Positions 1-7,307 of a stretch of DNA of 20,586 nucleotides are shown here, one piece after another. Every line of letters starts with the position of its first letter. The stretch's first letter is position 1. The translations under genes and the position numbers were made by a program. The notes beneath the pieces are model-generated. The model did not search any database. It saw only the letters and a program-made list of their open reading frames with translations, and was not told the DNA's origin. The DNA comes from a virus. The stretch is taken from positions 1 to 20,586 of the IMG/VR virus record IMGVR_UViG_3300042389_000650, one strand, 5' to 3'.

Positions 1-7
1 TTGGCTT

Positions 8-14
8 CTCCTTT
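8..14 (-). promoter_or_regulatory. Shine-Dalgarno site of a gene starting left of the window
   Basis: The minus strand reads AAAGGAG here, just after the stop codon of the long tail-fibre gene (stop at 21-23). The next start codon would fall at or beyond the window edge, so another minus-strand gene, probably in the same transcript, begins outside the window. Confidence 0.5.
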
Positions 15-20
15 GTTAGA

Positions 21-2069
21 TTACTTCAGTAGTGTTCCAACAACCGTAATTGTTGAAGTATTATTAGCAGTAGTTACTAGAAGTCGTACATTTGATCCGT
101 CAATGTCTGCTGAGATAGTCATTGCTGTACCATTTGTTCCGATTGTTCCGTACTCTGTTATTGCAATGTTATCAGAAGTATCAAGTGTCAAAAGTACCTT
201 TGATATTTCTGTGTGAGTTGAGTAAGCAGTCTTTACCAAGAACTCTGCTGAGCGATAGTCTGCCTTAGCAAAAGAGTATGCTACGTTATTAGAGCTTGCT
301 GTTGGTACAGATACTGTTGCAGCTACCTGTGTTGCAAGTGAGTTAATATCTACTTCAGTGAAGTTAGGAACAACTGCTTCAAGAGCAGTTACTGCACGAG
401 CATTTGTGAAGTAAAGGTTTGTTCCTTCTGCAAGATCAGTAGTTGTAGAATCTGCTACACCGTTTTCTGCGGTAATAGTAAGTCCTGCACCTGTACCTGT
501 AATTGTAATGTTTGTAAGTGAAGCACCAGTCAAAAGTTCTGCTGCTGCTGACTTAGCACGAGATGATGTGTGATAAAGGTTTGTTGCACCCTCTTCAATA
601 TCATCTGTATCAAGTGCATTGATTGCATTTGTAATTGTTGAGCTTACAGCGTCAATTGCTCTCTGGTTTGTGAAGTAAAGGTTTGCTGAACCTTCTGCAA
701 TATCATCTGTGTCAAGTGCGTCTGCGTGATCAATTGCTGCTTGCTGTGCAAGACCAATTTCTGTGCCTGTCTTGTATGCTGACCAAACCTCTGTTGAAAG
801 GTTTGATGCATCATTGATCAAGTCGTCTGCGTAGTCTTTTGCATCTTGTTCTGCTGTATCAGCGTATGACTGGTAAGCAGTTGTAATTGCTGTCTCACGG
901 CCATCTGTGTAAGAATTTGCTGATGTTACTGCATCTGATTCGGCTGCATCAACATATTGCTTTGTTGCTGCTCCAAGGTTTGCTGATGGATCTGCTGAAA
1001 GGACAAGAAGTCCAGTCATTGTATCGCCAGCCTTGGCTACCTTTTCTCCTGCTAGTGTGGTAAGTGTTGAAGCGAAGTTTTCATCATCATTAATTGCTGC
1101 TGCTAATTCATTAAGTGTATTAAGAAGAGCAGGGGCACCATCCACAATTGCTGCTACTGCTGCATCAGCATATGCTGTTGTTGCAATTTGAGTATTGTTT
1201 GTTCCTGGTGCTGCTGTTGGAGCCAACGGAGTTCCAGTTAGTGATGGGGATGCAAGTGGTGCCTTGTCATCAAGTTGACCCTGAATACCAGATGTTACTC
1301 CGTCTACATAGTTCAACTCAGTAGTTGTTGCAGTTACTCCATCAAGAAGGTTAAGTTCTGCAGTTGTTGCAGTTACTCCGTCAAGAAGATTAAGTTCTGC
1401 TGCAGATGCAGTTAGGTCTGAAACATTTGCAACCTGAACTGTGATTGTGTTGTCTGCATAAGAAATTGTCTTATTTGAAAGTGACTGTGTATCAGATGTT
1501 CCAACAACATTACCAGTTACACCATGGATACCAGTTGTTGCTGTTTGGTGTGTTGTAAGGTTTCCAGCAACTGTGCTTGCTGAACCTGCTGCATCGTACC
1601 AAGTATCAACTGTGTCACGATCTACAACAATTTGACCACTTGTAATTTCAAGACCTGTTCCAAGGTCTGCAGAAATTGTTCCTGATGAGTATGAAATTCC
1701 ATCTCCACCTGATAGGTGATCATCAATTCGTCCTGTTGTAAAGTACTTATTTGAAGTACCCTCAGTTAGGTCATCTGTGTCGTGATTTGAAATGTCTGAT
1801 ACTGTACCAGTTACGTTACCAGTTAAGTTACCAGTTACGTTACCTGTTATATTTGCTGTGATTGTACCTGCAGCAAAGTTACCATCAGCATCACGCTTTA
1901 CAACTGTATTCGCTGTATTAGCAGATGTGGCTGTTCCGCCAATAAGACTAACAATGTAGTCTTGATCTGCTTGCTTCTTTGTAAGAATGTCAAAATTGTT
2001 GACCTTGGCAGTTGTGCCTTCAACAATCAGCCCATTCTTTACCTTAAAGTCTTTATTTACTGTTGCCAT
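21..2069 (-). CDS. Repetitive phage tail fibre protein (682 aa)
   Basis: Probable distal tail or fibre protein involved in host contact. The N-terminus (VKNGLIVEGTTAKVNNFDIL) is of the kind found in phage fibres. It is followed by GNVTGNLTGNVTG repeats and three TELN-type repeats (TAELNLLDGVTAT and variants). There are four copies of a DTDDLxEGxxNLYFTxxRA motif, near residues 95, 495, 535 and 565. A GAATKQYVDAAE segment typical of fibre shafts is also present. The last 90 or so residues (KADYRSAEFLVK to the end) resemble the C-terminus of the neighbouring 148-aa protein, suggesting a shared tip or trimerisation domain. Start: ATG at 2069 with AAGGAG upstream. It is the last complete gene of its minus-strand block. 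Family-level function is well supported; the receptor is unknown. Confidence 0.9.
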   Translation of the reverse strand: MATVNKDFKVKNGLIVEGTTAKVNNFDILTKKQADQDYIVSLIGGTATSANTANTVVKRDADGNFAAGTITANITGNVTGNLTGNVTGTVSDISNHDTDDLTEGTSNKYFTTGRIDDHLSGGDGISYSSGTISADLGTGLEITSGQIVVDRDTVDTWYDAAGSASTVAGNLTTHQTATTGIHGVTGNVVGTSDTQSLSNKTISYADNTITVQVANVSDLTASAAELNLLDGVTATTAELNLLDGVTATTTELNYVDGVTSGIQGQLDDKAPLASPSLTGTPLAPTAAPGTNNTQIATTAYADAAVAAIVDGAPALLNTLNELAAAINDDENFASTLTTLAGEKVAKAGDTMTGLLVLSADPSANLGAATKQYVDAAESDAVTSANSYTDGRETAITTAYQSYADTAEQDAKDYADDLINDASNLSTEVWSAYKTGTEIGLAQQAAIDHADALDTDDIAEGSANLYFTNQRAIDAVSSTITNAINALDTDDIEEGATNLYHTSSRAKSAAAELLTGASLTNITITGTGAGLTITAENGVADSTTTDLAEGTNLYFTNARAVTALEAVVPNFTEVDINSLATQVAATVSVPTASSNNVAYSFAKADYRSAEFLVKTAYSTHTEISKVLLTLDTSDNIAITEYGTIGTNGTAMTISADIDGSNVRLLVTTANNTSTITVVGTLLK
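1323..1400 (-). repeat. 39-bp tandem repeats in tail fibre gene
   Basis: Two nearly identical 39-bp units encode TAELNLLDGVTAT-type repeats, and a third, diverged copy (TTTELNYVDGVTS) precedes them on the + strand. The period of 13 codons keeps the frame, so copy-number change would lengthen or shorten the fibre without disrupting it. Confidence 0.8.
1804..1852 (-). repeat. 12-bp tandem repeats in tail fibre gene
   Basis: About four 12-bp units (ttaccagttacg and variants on the + strand) encode NVTG/NLTG tetrapeptide repeats near the fibre N-terminus. Confidence 0.7.
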
Positions 2070-2087
2070 TTTTTATCTCCTTGTTGG

Positions 2088-2534
2088 TTAAGCCTTTAAA
2101 CCCATACGAGCAAATCGTACGGTTATAGGCGTAATACCCACTGCTGGCGTTACAGAAATATTTACTGTATTCGCCACCCTAGAGACGCTAATGGTGCCAA
2201 TGTTCCCATCGTTGTCTATTGTTCCATACTCGCTAACGGAAACACCGTTTCCATCAACAAGTATAGTCATTTCTGTTGCATAAAACTTATTATCTCCATT
2301 TGTTGTCTTCTTTATGGAGACTAAGTACTTGACCATTCGCCAAACAGTTGCATCAAAGTTATCAATAACTGTTGCATTCTGAATATCTGAAATAGTGTTC
2401 TCATTGTTTCCAGACGATCCTAAGTCTGTTGACTGAGCAGCTGTAGTATCAATCAGGTTCTCATAATCTGTCTGTGTAGGACGATCTCCTGTTTGAAATG
2501 TTGACTTTATTGAGCTAAGTGGTAGTCTGGACAT
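2088..2534 (-). CDS. Short fibre/appendage protein sharing the tail fibre C-terminal domain
   Basis: Protein of 148 aa. The N-terminal third (LPLSSIKSTFQTGDRPTQTDYENLID) resembles the beginnings of small phage baseplate or fibre proteins. The C-terminal 95 residues, with KYLVSIKK, a central SEYGTI motif and a final run of beta-type residues, can be aligned by eye with the end of the 682-aa tail fibre (ITEYGTIGTNG). I infer a common beta domain used in two appendage proteins. The ATG at 2534 has no Shine-Dalgarno site but lies 6 nt after TGCTATAAT, so the message is probably leaderless. The 682-aa fibre gene follows 18 bp downstream with its own Shine-Dalgarno site. Exact role unknown. Confidence 0.8.
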   Translation of the reverse strand: MSRLPLSSIKSTFQTGDRPTQTDYENLIDTTAAQSTDLGSSGNNENTISDIQNATVIDNFDATVWRMVKYLVSIKKTTNGDNKFYATEMTILVDGNGVSVSEYGTIDNDGNIGTISVSRVANTVNISVTPAVGITPITVRFARMGLKA

Positions 2535-2540
2535 ATGCTT

Positions 2541-2549
2541 ATTATAGCA
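2541..2549 (-). promoter_or_regulatory. Extended -10 (TGCTATAAT), leaderless promoter
   Basis: TATAAT ends 6 nt before the ATG of the gene at 2534, and the TG dinucleotide of an extended -10 element is present. Transcription would begin at or within a base or two of the ATG. This is one of nine such sites in the window. Confidence 0.7.
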
Positions 2550-2557
2550 TATTTATA

Positions 2558-2782
2558 TTAAAGTATATAATTACTGTAGCCAATAATTTGAAGCGGAATT
2601 GGAGGAACAGCACTTGCTCCACCTGCTTCAATGCGAATTGCTGTTAGTCTAATTCTAAAAGGTAGTGTAGAGTTTATAACTACATTTTTGCTTGGAGCAC
2701 TAATACTTGCTCTAATTGCAAAGTCTTGCTCAATTCTTTTTGTAAATACTGGCCTGTCTTCATATATCTTAACAGTAGCCAT
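2558..2782 (-). CDS. Small structural-type protein, unknown function (74 aa)
   Basis: MATVKIYEDRPVFTKRIEQDFAIRAS... to a C-terminus rich in hydrophobic residues (PPIPLQIIGYSNYIL). No transmembrane segment is convincing and the alternating pattern suggests beta structure. The ATG overlaps the stop of the upstream gene by one base (TAATG), which implies translational coupling. The setting between a beta-sandwich-like protein and two fibre proteins suggests a virion component such as a fibre connector. I do not recognise a named family. Confidence 0.75.
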   Translation of the reverse strand: MATVKIYEDRPVFTKRIEQDFAIRASISAPSKNVVINSTLPFRIRLTAIRIEAGGASAVPPIPLQIIGYSNYIL

Positions 2783-3195
2783 TATGCAGTTACATCCTCA
2801 AGGACAATGAGTTTGCCTTGAGCTACCGTCCAAACTATTGCATCCTGATCAAGTGAAACCTCAATATCAAAAATATCATTGGTTTGAAGATTGGCTGTTT
2901 GTGATGCTGTCAAAGAAACAGTAAACTCTCCAACAAGGTCATCTGCATCTTGAATTGGTGTTAATGTGTAAATAAGTGTTGCTGTATCTGTCATTTCTCC
3001 AGGAACTACTGGGTTTGTAGTAGGACGCTTAATCTGCATAGAAATGTTCCAGTCAGGGATAACCAAAGGAACTTTAGCATCATCAGTTAAATAAACCTTA
3101 AAAGCTGCTGTGTCGCCCTTAACAAAAGTCCAGTTTACGAATGGTGGTCTTTCACCAATGTCGTATGTAGATGCTTGTCCTCTGAATGTAGCCAT
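2782..3195 (-). CDS. LtfC-like beta-sandwich protein, tail-associated (137 aa)
   Basis: First gene of the fibre block. The ATG at 3195 (MATFRGQAS) is preferred over an in-frame ATG 30 nt upstream, because TGGTATAAT ends 6 nt before it and the longer form would begin upstream of the promoter. Motifs: NWTFVKGDTAAFKVYLTDD near residue 20, IPDWNI near 50, and a C-terminal WTVAQGKLIVLEDVT. The same order (QWTIVRGDSS, IEDWDF, WTPVLGTICVLGDIT) occurs in the 133-aa protein at 13688-14089, so the two are paralogues. The layout resembles small beta-sandwich proteins annotated as LtfC-like in tailed phages; that assignment is from memory and tentative. Confidence 0.8.
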   Translation of the reverse strand: MATFRGQASTYDIGERPPFVNWTFVKGDTAAFKVYLTDDAKVPLVIPDWNISMQIKRPTTNPVVPGEMTDTATLIYTLTPIQDADDLVGEFTVSLTASQTANLQTNDIFDIEVSLDQDAIVWTVAQGKLIVLEDVTA

Positions 3196-3201
3196 TTTTA
3201 T

Positions 3202-3210
3202 ATTATACCA
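3202..3210 (-). promoter_or_regulatory. Extended -10 (TGGTATAAT), leaderless promoter for the fibre block
   Basis: TATAAT lies at 3202-3207 on the minus strand and ends 6 nt before the ATG at 3195. TGG directly precedes it. No convincing -35 is seen, as expected for an extended -10 promoter. Confidence 0.7.
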
Positions 3211-3256
3211 CGATGAAAACAACAAATAAAATAATTTAAAAAAATATTACAAAAAC

Positions 3257-3286
3257 TTGCCTTTTGGGTCAATTTCATGTTATACT
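3257..3286 (+). promoter_or_regulatory. Promoter of the lysozyme-like gene
   Basis: TTGCCT (3257-3262), an 18-bp spacer, then TATACT (3281-3286) with an upstream TG giving an extended -10 (TGTTATACT). It points away from the divergent fibre-block promoter and leaves a leader of about 45 nt. Confidence 0.6.
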
Positions 3287-3293
3287 TAGATAG

Positions 3294-3311
3294 TGCTACC
3301 AACTGGTAGCA
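3294..3311 (+). promoter_or_regulatory. Perfect 7-bp hairpin in the 5' leader
   Basis: TGCTACC-AACT-GGTAGCA is a perfect inverted repeat starting about at the expected transcript 5' end and lying 13 bases before the Shine-Dalgarno site. It may stabilise the message or bind a regulator. Confidence 0.6.
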
Positions 3312-3337
3312 TCTTTAGTCTCTAGGAGGTTATTATT

Positions 3338-3910
3338 ATGAGAAGAGATAAAAAGATTTGGATTGGAATCCTTGCTGCACTTGGGCTTATTGCACCACTA
3401 AGTAATGCAGCTAACGCTTTAAGTACTGAAAATAATCTGAGTAAACCAGCTTTAGCTGAACCTTCAACCGCCAAGGCGGTTTTTTTGGTTTCTAAGCCTA
3501 AAAGTTTGGTAGCAGTAAAAAAGAACCTAGATGTTCTATATAAATATCAAGATGCTGTTAGCCTTACAGATCGTCAGCTAAAGGAGCTTTTGCATGCCGT
3601 TGGTTTTCGTGGTGAAGGCCTAGTCAAGGCTTGGGCTGTAGCCAAGAAGGAGTCTAATGGACGACCACTTGCTTTCAATGGCAATGTAAAGACTGGAGAC
3701 AATTCTTATGGTATCTTCCAGATCAATATGCTTGGAATGCTAAAAGAAGGTCGTCAAGATAAATTTGGGCTCAACTTTAACAGTGAGCTTTTAAACCCTG
3801 TCATTAATGCACAGGTTGCATATCATATGAGTAATGGTGGAAAGAACTGGTCTGCTTGGCATGGCATTACGCCAAAGACTAAAGTTTGGATGAAGAAGTT
3901 TCCAATCTAA
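3338..3910 (+). CDS. Secreted lytic transglycosylase/lysozyme-like protein (190 aa)
   Basis: Probable peptidoglycan-cleaving enzyme for lysis or cell-wall entry. Residues 1-28 form a Sec signal peptide: basic MRRDKK, hydrophobic IWIGILAALGLIA, and possible cleavage after SNA or ANA. Residues 85-185 resemble an SLT/goose-lysozyme-like domain, with a likely catalytic Glu105 in AVAKKESNGRP, the motif GDNSYGIFQIN (120-130), and a closing NGGKNWSAWHG. The linker at 30-80 is lysine-rich. Strong Shine-Dalgarno AGGAGG lies 8 nt before the ATG. It is the only plus-strand gene in the left arm and overlaps the converging oxygenase gene by 4 bp. A signal peptide on an endolysin implies Sec export rather than holin release. 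A terminator-like hairpin sits inside the coding sequence (3466-3486). Substrate specificity is not visible. Confidence 0.85.
   Translation: MRRDKKIWIGILAALGLIAPLSNAANALSTENNLSKPALAEPSTAKAVFLVSKPKSLVAVKKNLDVLYKYQDAVSLTDRQLKELLHAVGFRGEGLVKAWAVAKKESNGRPLAFNGNVKTGDNSYGIFQINMLGMLKEGRQDKFGLNFNSELLNPVINAQVAYHMSNGGKNWSAWHGITPKTKVWMKKFPI
3466..3486 (+). terminator. Rho-independent terminator-like hairpin inside the lysozyme-like gene
   Basis: AACCGCC-AA-GGCGGTT followed by TTTTT has the form of an intrinsic terminator, but lies within codons 43-50 of an open frame that continues for 140 more codons. It falls just after the signal-peptide coding region, so attenuation is possible. Activity is not shown by sequence alone. 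Confidence 0.55.
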
Positions 3911-4485
3911 AAAGGAAGATCTTTATTGAGCGTTGTTGGGTATTCATCGTTACCCCTCATAAATACTGTTGAAAAGTATCTTGTAGAATCACTTAAAACT
4001 GGCAAAGAGCCATGTAGGATTTCTCCTCCGTGGAGTAATGCTGAACCTGCCTTTGGCTTTATAGTGATACCAAGCTCTGGATAGTCAATTTCTCCTCCAA
4101 GATAGTCATCATTATAATAAATTACCAAACCATAACCTAAATAGTAGCCTGCTGGTGTTGTATCATTATCACGATGAGCCTTAATTTGATCATCCTTTTT
4201 AAATCTAGATATTTTTAACTCTGTTTCACAATAAAAATATGAAGAAAATATATTTTTAACCTTGTCAAAAACAATCCTATTGCATAAATCGTAATGATCA
4301 GATAAAAACAAGCTTTTACCATACCAAAAGTCTTTAGTATTTGATATGTGATTTGTGTCAAACCAGCTTGTTGATGGTTCATTCTCTATAACTTCCAAAA
4401 TACTATTTAGTTCATCTTGACTCAAAAAGTTTTCAATCTCATAAACATCTTCAGCAAGCTTATTGATTATAAAGTCATACTTCAT
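3907..4485 (-). CDS. 2-oxoglutarate/Fe(II) oxygenase, prolyl-4-hydroxylase type (8th of eight)
   Basis: Double-stranded beta-helix oxygenase using Fe(II), O2 and 2-oxoglutarate. Fe ligands read as H104xD106 (KAHRDND) and H158 (EILHGS), with R169 (STRYFS) as the likely 2-oxoglutarate carboxylate anchor. The YYNDDYLGGEIDYP strand between them is the operon's family signature. The N-terminus (VYEIENFLSQDELNSIL) is the usual helix before the core. I chose the ATG at 4485 (192 aa): it lies just after the stop of the dehydrogenase gene, whereas the upstream ATG at 4524 would overlap that gene by 38 bp. It is the last gene of the operon and converges on the lysozyme-like gene with a 4-bp overlap. 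Substrate unknown; hydroxylation of a protein side chain is an inference. Confidence 0.9.
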   Translation of the reverse strand: MKYDFIINKLAEDVYEIENFLSQDELNSILEVIENEPSTSWFDTNHISNTKDFWYGKSLFLSDHYDLCNRIVFDKVKNIFSSYFYCETELKISRFKKDDQIKAHRDNDTTPAGYYLGYGLVIYYNDDYLGGEIDYPELGITIKPKAGSALLHGGEILHGSLPVLSDSTRYFSTVFMRGNDEYPTTLNKDLPF

Positions 4486-4486
4486 T

Positions 4487-5155
4487 TTATCCAAACTTAC
4501 TGCTATGAATATGGTTAAGTTCAATGTGATTAATGTTTACGTGACTTGGCAACTCAGACACCCAGCGAATACACTCTGCCATATCTTCTGCAGTTATTGC
4601 ACTATCCCGCTTTTCTTCTTGAGTATCAATAGTTCCTGGACAAATTTCTGTTATCTTAATATTATAGGCTGGAAACTCTAGACGCATTGTATCTACAAGA
4701 GCCATTTGGCCTCTTTTGGCGTTGATGTAGTTACCACCAGAACGGTATGGTACTTTTCCACCTAAAGAGCTAATGAATATGATAGTTGGAGATTGAGATT
4801 TTTTCATTGCTGTAACAAACAGCTGAGAAAGATACATTGGTCCTGTTACATTAATGTCATACGCTGTTCTAAAATTTGCTGGAGTTTCGTTTATTATCAT
4901 TGTTGGACTTGCACCACCACCAGCATTATTTACTAAAAGATCTAAAGATATATCTTTATATTTTTCAGCAAAGTCTTCTATCTGCTTAGAGTCAGTTATA
5001 TCTAACTGGTAAATTTCAACATTATCTGAAACTAAGTCTGACATCTTAGATAAATTTCTTGATACAGCTATAACATGATACCCATTTTGAGACAACAACT
5101 TAACTGTTGCACGACCAACACCTTTGCTTGCCCCTGTTACAATAGCAGTCTTCAC
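4487..5155 (-). CDS. Short-chain dehydrogenase/reductase (222 aa)
   Basis: Classical SDR with an N-terminal Rossmann fold: TGASKGVG (residues 7-14) for NAD(P) binding, NNAG (76-79), the structural Asn in INVTG (102), a catalytic Ser (129 or 130 in FISSLGG) and Y143-xxx-K147 (YINAK). All catalytic elements are present, so it should be active as an NAD(P)-dependent alcohol/ketone oxidoreductase. Start is GTG at 5155, immediately after the preceding gene's stop (TAAGTG). It lies between two 2OG oxygenase genes, so it may oxidise or reduce a product made by them. It could instead act on a sugar or lipid; no substrate can be read from the sequence. Confidence 0.93.
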   Translation of the reverse strand: MKTAIVTGASKGVGRATVKLLSQNGYHVIAVSRNLSKMSDLVSDNVEIYQLDITDSKQIEDFAEKYKDISLDLLVNNAGGGASPTMIINETPANFRTAYDINVTGPMYLSQLFVTAMKKSQSPTIIFISSLGGKVPYRSGGNYINAKRGQMALVDTMRLEFPAYNIKITEICPGTIDTQEEKRDSAITAEDMAECIRWVSELPSHVNINHIELNHIHSSKFG

Positions 5156-5890
5156 TTACATACTTTCGTTGCGATTAAGGCTCATGTTGTTGTGAATCCA
5201 GTGTCCAGGAACCATATACTTATGTCCAGATTTTACAACATGGGCTGTATGAAAATATGGTGCCGATGCTGGAAATATTATTACACTATTTGCTTTTGGT
5301 TTAACACCAAAATCTATTGATTTATCAGCAACTGCTACATCGTAGTCTAAATCAACAGCTGGTGCGCCACGCACCCATCCATCAGAACTGGTCCACCCAC
5401 CATCATAATCTTTTAACTGAAAAGAAATCTCTCCGCCTTCACAGTCATCATTTAAATACATAACAAGCGAATATCTTAGTGTTTGATCTCCATCTAACTG
5501 ATCAAAATGTGCACCCATACCCATTCCAGAGTTGTACTTTTTAATGTTAAATGTTGGAAATAGTCTTGGCTCGTCAAAATCTCCTAAAGATGATGCATAG
5601 TCCTTGCATATATTAGTAAATGTTGTCATTACGGCATCATAAATATATTTGCTTTTTTCTCCAACCTCACCCTTTATTTGTTCAATTGCTGATAGATCAA
5701 ATGTTTTAGTTTGTCCATAAATAAAAGTTTTATCATTAGAAGATGTCCAGTTATCCCAAACATTAACATTAAAGTCATTAGAAGATTCTAGTTCATCTAG
5801 CTCCAGGAGCGTCTGCTGAAACTTATCAAAATTATCAATTGCATCAGTATAGTAATAAACTTTTGGATCTAGAATCTCTTTATTCATCAT
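5156..5890 (-). CDS. 2-oxoglutarate/Fe(II) oxygenase (7th of eight, 244 aa)
   Basis: Fe ligands H128xD130 (MGAHFDQ) and H214 (YFHTA), numbered from the first Met. A lysine (K224, SGHKYMVPGHW) sits where other members have Arg or Lys for 2-oxoglutarate. The core strand is YLNDDCEGGEISF. An insert of about 30 residues (DYDGGWTSSDGWVRGAPAVDLDYD) between the core strand and the FGVKPKANS strand is longer than in its neighbours and could shape the substrate pocket. A Shine-Dalgarno site, AAGGAG, lies 5 nt before the second ATG (5887), so the true start may be one codon later than listed. The next gene starts with no gap. Substrate unknown. Confidence 0.9.
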   Translation of the reverse strand: MMNKEILDPKVYYYTDAIDNFDKFQQTLLELDELESSNDFNVNVWDNWTSSNDKTFIYGQTKTFDLSAIEQIKGEVGEKSKYIYDAVMTTFTNICKDYASSLGDFDEPRLFPTFNIKKYNSGMGMGAHFDQLDGDQTLRYSLVMYLNDDCEGGEISFQLKDYDGGWTSSDGWVRGAPAVDLDYDVAVADKSIDFGVKPKANSVIIFPASAPYFHTAHVVKSGHKYMVPGHWIHNNMSLNRNESM

Positions 5891-5896
5891 ATCTCC

Positions 5897-6556
5897 TTAG
5901 TACTTATTTTTCTCATAAAAGTTTTTTTCTTTAACAAATCCAACCAGAACATATCTTATTGGACCGTCTCCTACTGGAACTACTCCGTGATGGAAGTCGC
6001 TAGTTCCTGGGAATATTATTAAAGATCCCTTTTTTGGCTTTATCGTAAAGTCAAATTTCTCAAAGAATAGCTCTCCGTCAACATATTCATCATTAAGATA
6101 AAGTATGGTTGCATATCTGATTGATGGATCTGTATCTTGGTCTGTATGAGCCTTCAGCTCAACACCAGTTTGCATTCTTTGCAGTGTTGCTAATCCGCTA
6201 AGCTCTAGAGTTGGATCTGAATAATGTACAATATCTGCCAATCTGCGATAAACTTTACGATAAATCTCTGTTCCACCAATAACTAAATTTTTATCTGCCC
6301 AACCCTGCGTTATTTCAAATTTTCCTTCTGCAACAAGATTATCAACATCATCTCTTCCAAACTTTTCCATACAGAATCTTTTAAGATTTTTTGTATATTC
6401 TATATGCCAATCTTCTTCTGGAGTATTGTTAATAATTTTCATGTATTCTGATAACTCTTCTTCAGATACAAAGTTTTCTATCAAAATAACATCCTTTGTT
6501 ATTTCATTAAACTCTATACCAAACTCTTCTAGCTCTTTTGAAAGATATGCGGACAT
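5897..6556 (-). CDS. 2-oxoglutarate/Fe(II) oxygenase (6th of eight, 219 aa)
   Basis: Fe ligands H137xD139 (KAHTDQD) and H190 (FHHGVVPV), with R201 (GPIRYVLVGF) for 2-oxoglutarate. The core strand is YLNDEYVDGELFF. The frame is open to an upstream ATG at 6592, but the ATG at 6556 (MSAYLSKELEEFG) is preferred. A strong AGGAGG lies 9 nt before it and covers the last codons of the preceding gene, whose stop is at 6558-6560. This member and the 192-aa one are the most compact, close to a minimal P4H-like domain. Substrate unknown. Confidence 0.9.
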   Translation of the reverse strand: MSAYLSKELEEFGIEFNEITKDVILIENFVSEEELSEYMKIINNTPEEDWHIEYTKNLKRFCMEKFGRDDVDNLVAEGKFEITQGWADKNLVIGGTEIYRKVYRRLADIVHYSDPTLELSGLATLQRMQTGVELKAHTDQDTDPSIRYATILYLNDEYVDGELFFEKFDFTIKPKKGSLIIFPGTSDFHHGVVPVGDGPIRYVLVGFVKEKNFYEKNKY

Positions 6557-6557
6557 A

Positions 6558-7307
6558 CTAGATTCCCTCCTCTGGCTTGTATTTGTTTCCATCTTTATCT
6601 AGCTTCCACCCCTGCTTAAGCAGCTCTTGCCACTCTGCTCTTTCAACCTCTTGCTTTGCTCTTGTTTCTTTCATTTCTTCTGCCCAAGCATCTCTTAGTT
6701 CTTGTGGGTATGCATCTTCTTCTCTATCATCCCAGAATGATCCTATTGTATATCTTACACCCTTAGTAATAAGTGATACCTCGTGCATATTGTTAAATCC
6801 CCCGTCAAAAACGGCAAGCATACCAGTCTTTGGTTGAATTTCTATATTCTGGGCTGGGAACCTTAAAAGACCACCCTCAAAGTCATCGTTTAAGTATAAG
6901 AAACCAGCATATCTACTTCTTGTAAATGCTCCAGAATTACCCTTCTCGTCTGTGTTATCAGAGTGTAGTCTTGCATATGCTCCTGGCTCCCACTTTTGAG
7001 TGTGGTATCCAATTTTTGAAATTATCTTAGGGTCAACATCATGGACTGATGCAATTGCCTCTGGCATCTTGTTTTCAATATCTGAAAAAATAGTTGGAGA
7101 TAGTCCAGCATCAACTACTTCTTGGTCATTGTCTTGTGGCAGTACAGAAGAGTATGACTCATAAAAAGAAATAGGCATCCATGTAATTGCTCCATTGTCT
7201 GCTTGAGCGTCTAGTGCCTGAATCATTTTTTTGCAGTCTTCATCACTGATAAAGTTTTCATAAACAACAATGTCTTTTGTAAGCCTATGCTTATTGTTTA
7301 GGTTCAT
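6558..7307 (-). CDS. 2-oxoglutarate/Fe(II) oxygenase with charged C-terminal tail (5th of eight, 249 aa)
   Basis: Fe ligands H115xD117 (ARLHSDNTD) and H175 (NNMHEV), with R185 (GVRYTIGSFW). The core strand is YLNDDFEGGLLRFP; the Glu usually found after GG is replaced by Leu. After the domain (about residue 193) comes a charged, probably helical tail (EELRDAWAEEMKETRAKQEVERAEWQELL) that the other members lack. It could be a coiled coil for partner binding. The ATG overlaps the upstream stop (ATGA), so translation is coupled. Confidence 0.9.
   Translation of the reverse strand: MNLNNKHRLTKDIVVYENFISDEDCKKMIQALDAQADNGAITWMPISFYESYSSVLPQDNDQEVVDAGLSPTIFSDIENKMPEAIASVHDVDPKIISKIGYHTQKWEPGAYARLHSDNTDEKGNSGAFTRSRYAGFLYLNDDFEGGLLRFPAQNIEIQPKTGMLAVFDGGFNNMHEVSLITKGVRYTIGSFWDDREEDAYPQELRDAWAEEMKETRAKQEVERAEWQELLKQGWKLDKDGNKYKPEEGI

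Noticed and set aside
1323-1852. Tail-fibre tandem repeats as a CRISPR-like or regulatory array
   Set aside because: The repeats are in frame, have no unique spacers and encode known fibre motifs.
4463-4681. Plus-strand frames antisense to the oxygenase and dehydrogenase genes (also 5075-5320, 6577-6837, 10072-10284)
   Set aside because: Shadows of well-supported minus genes with conserved catalytic motifs; no start signals.
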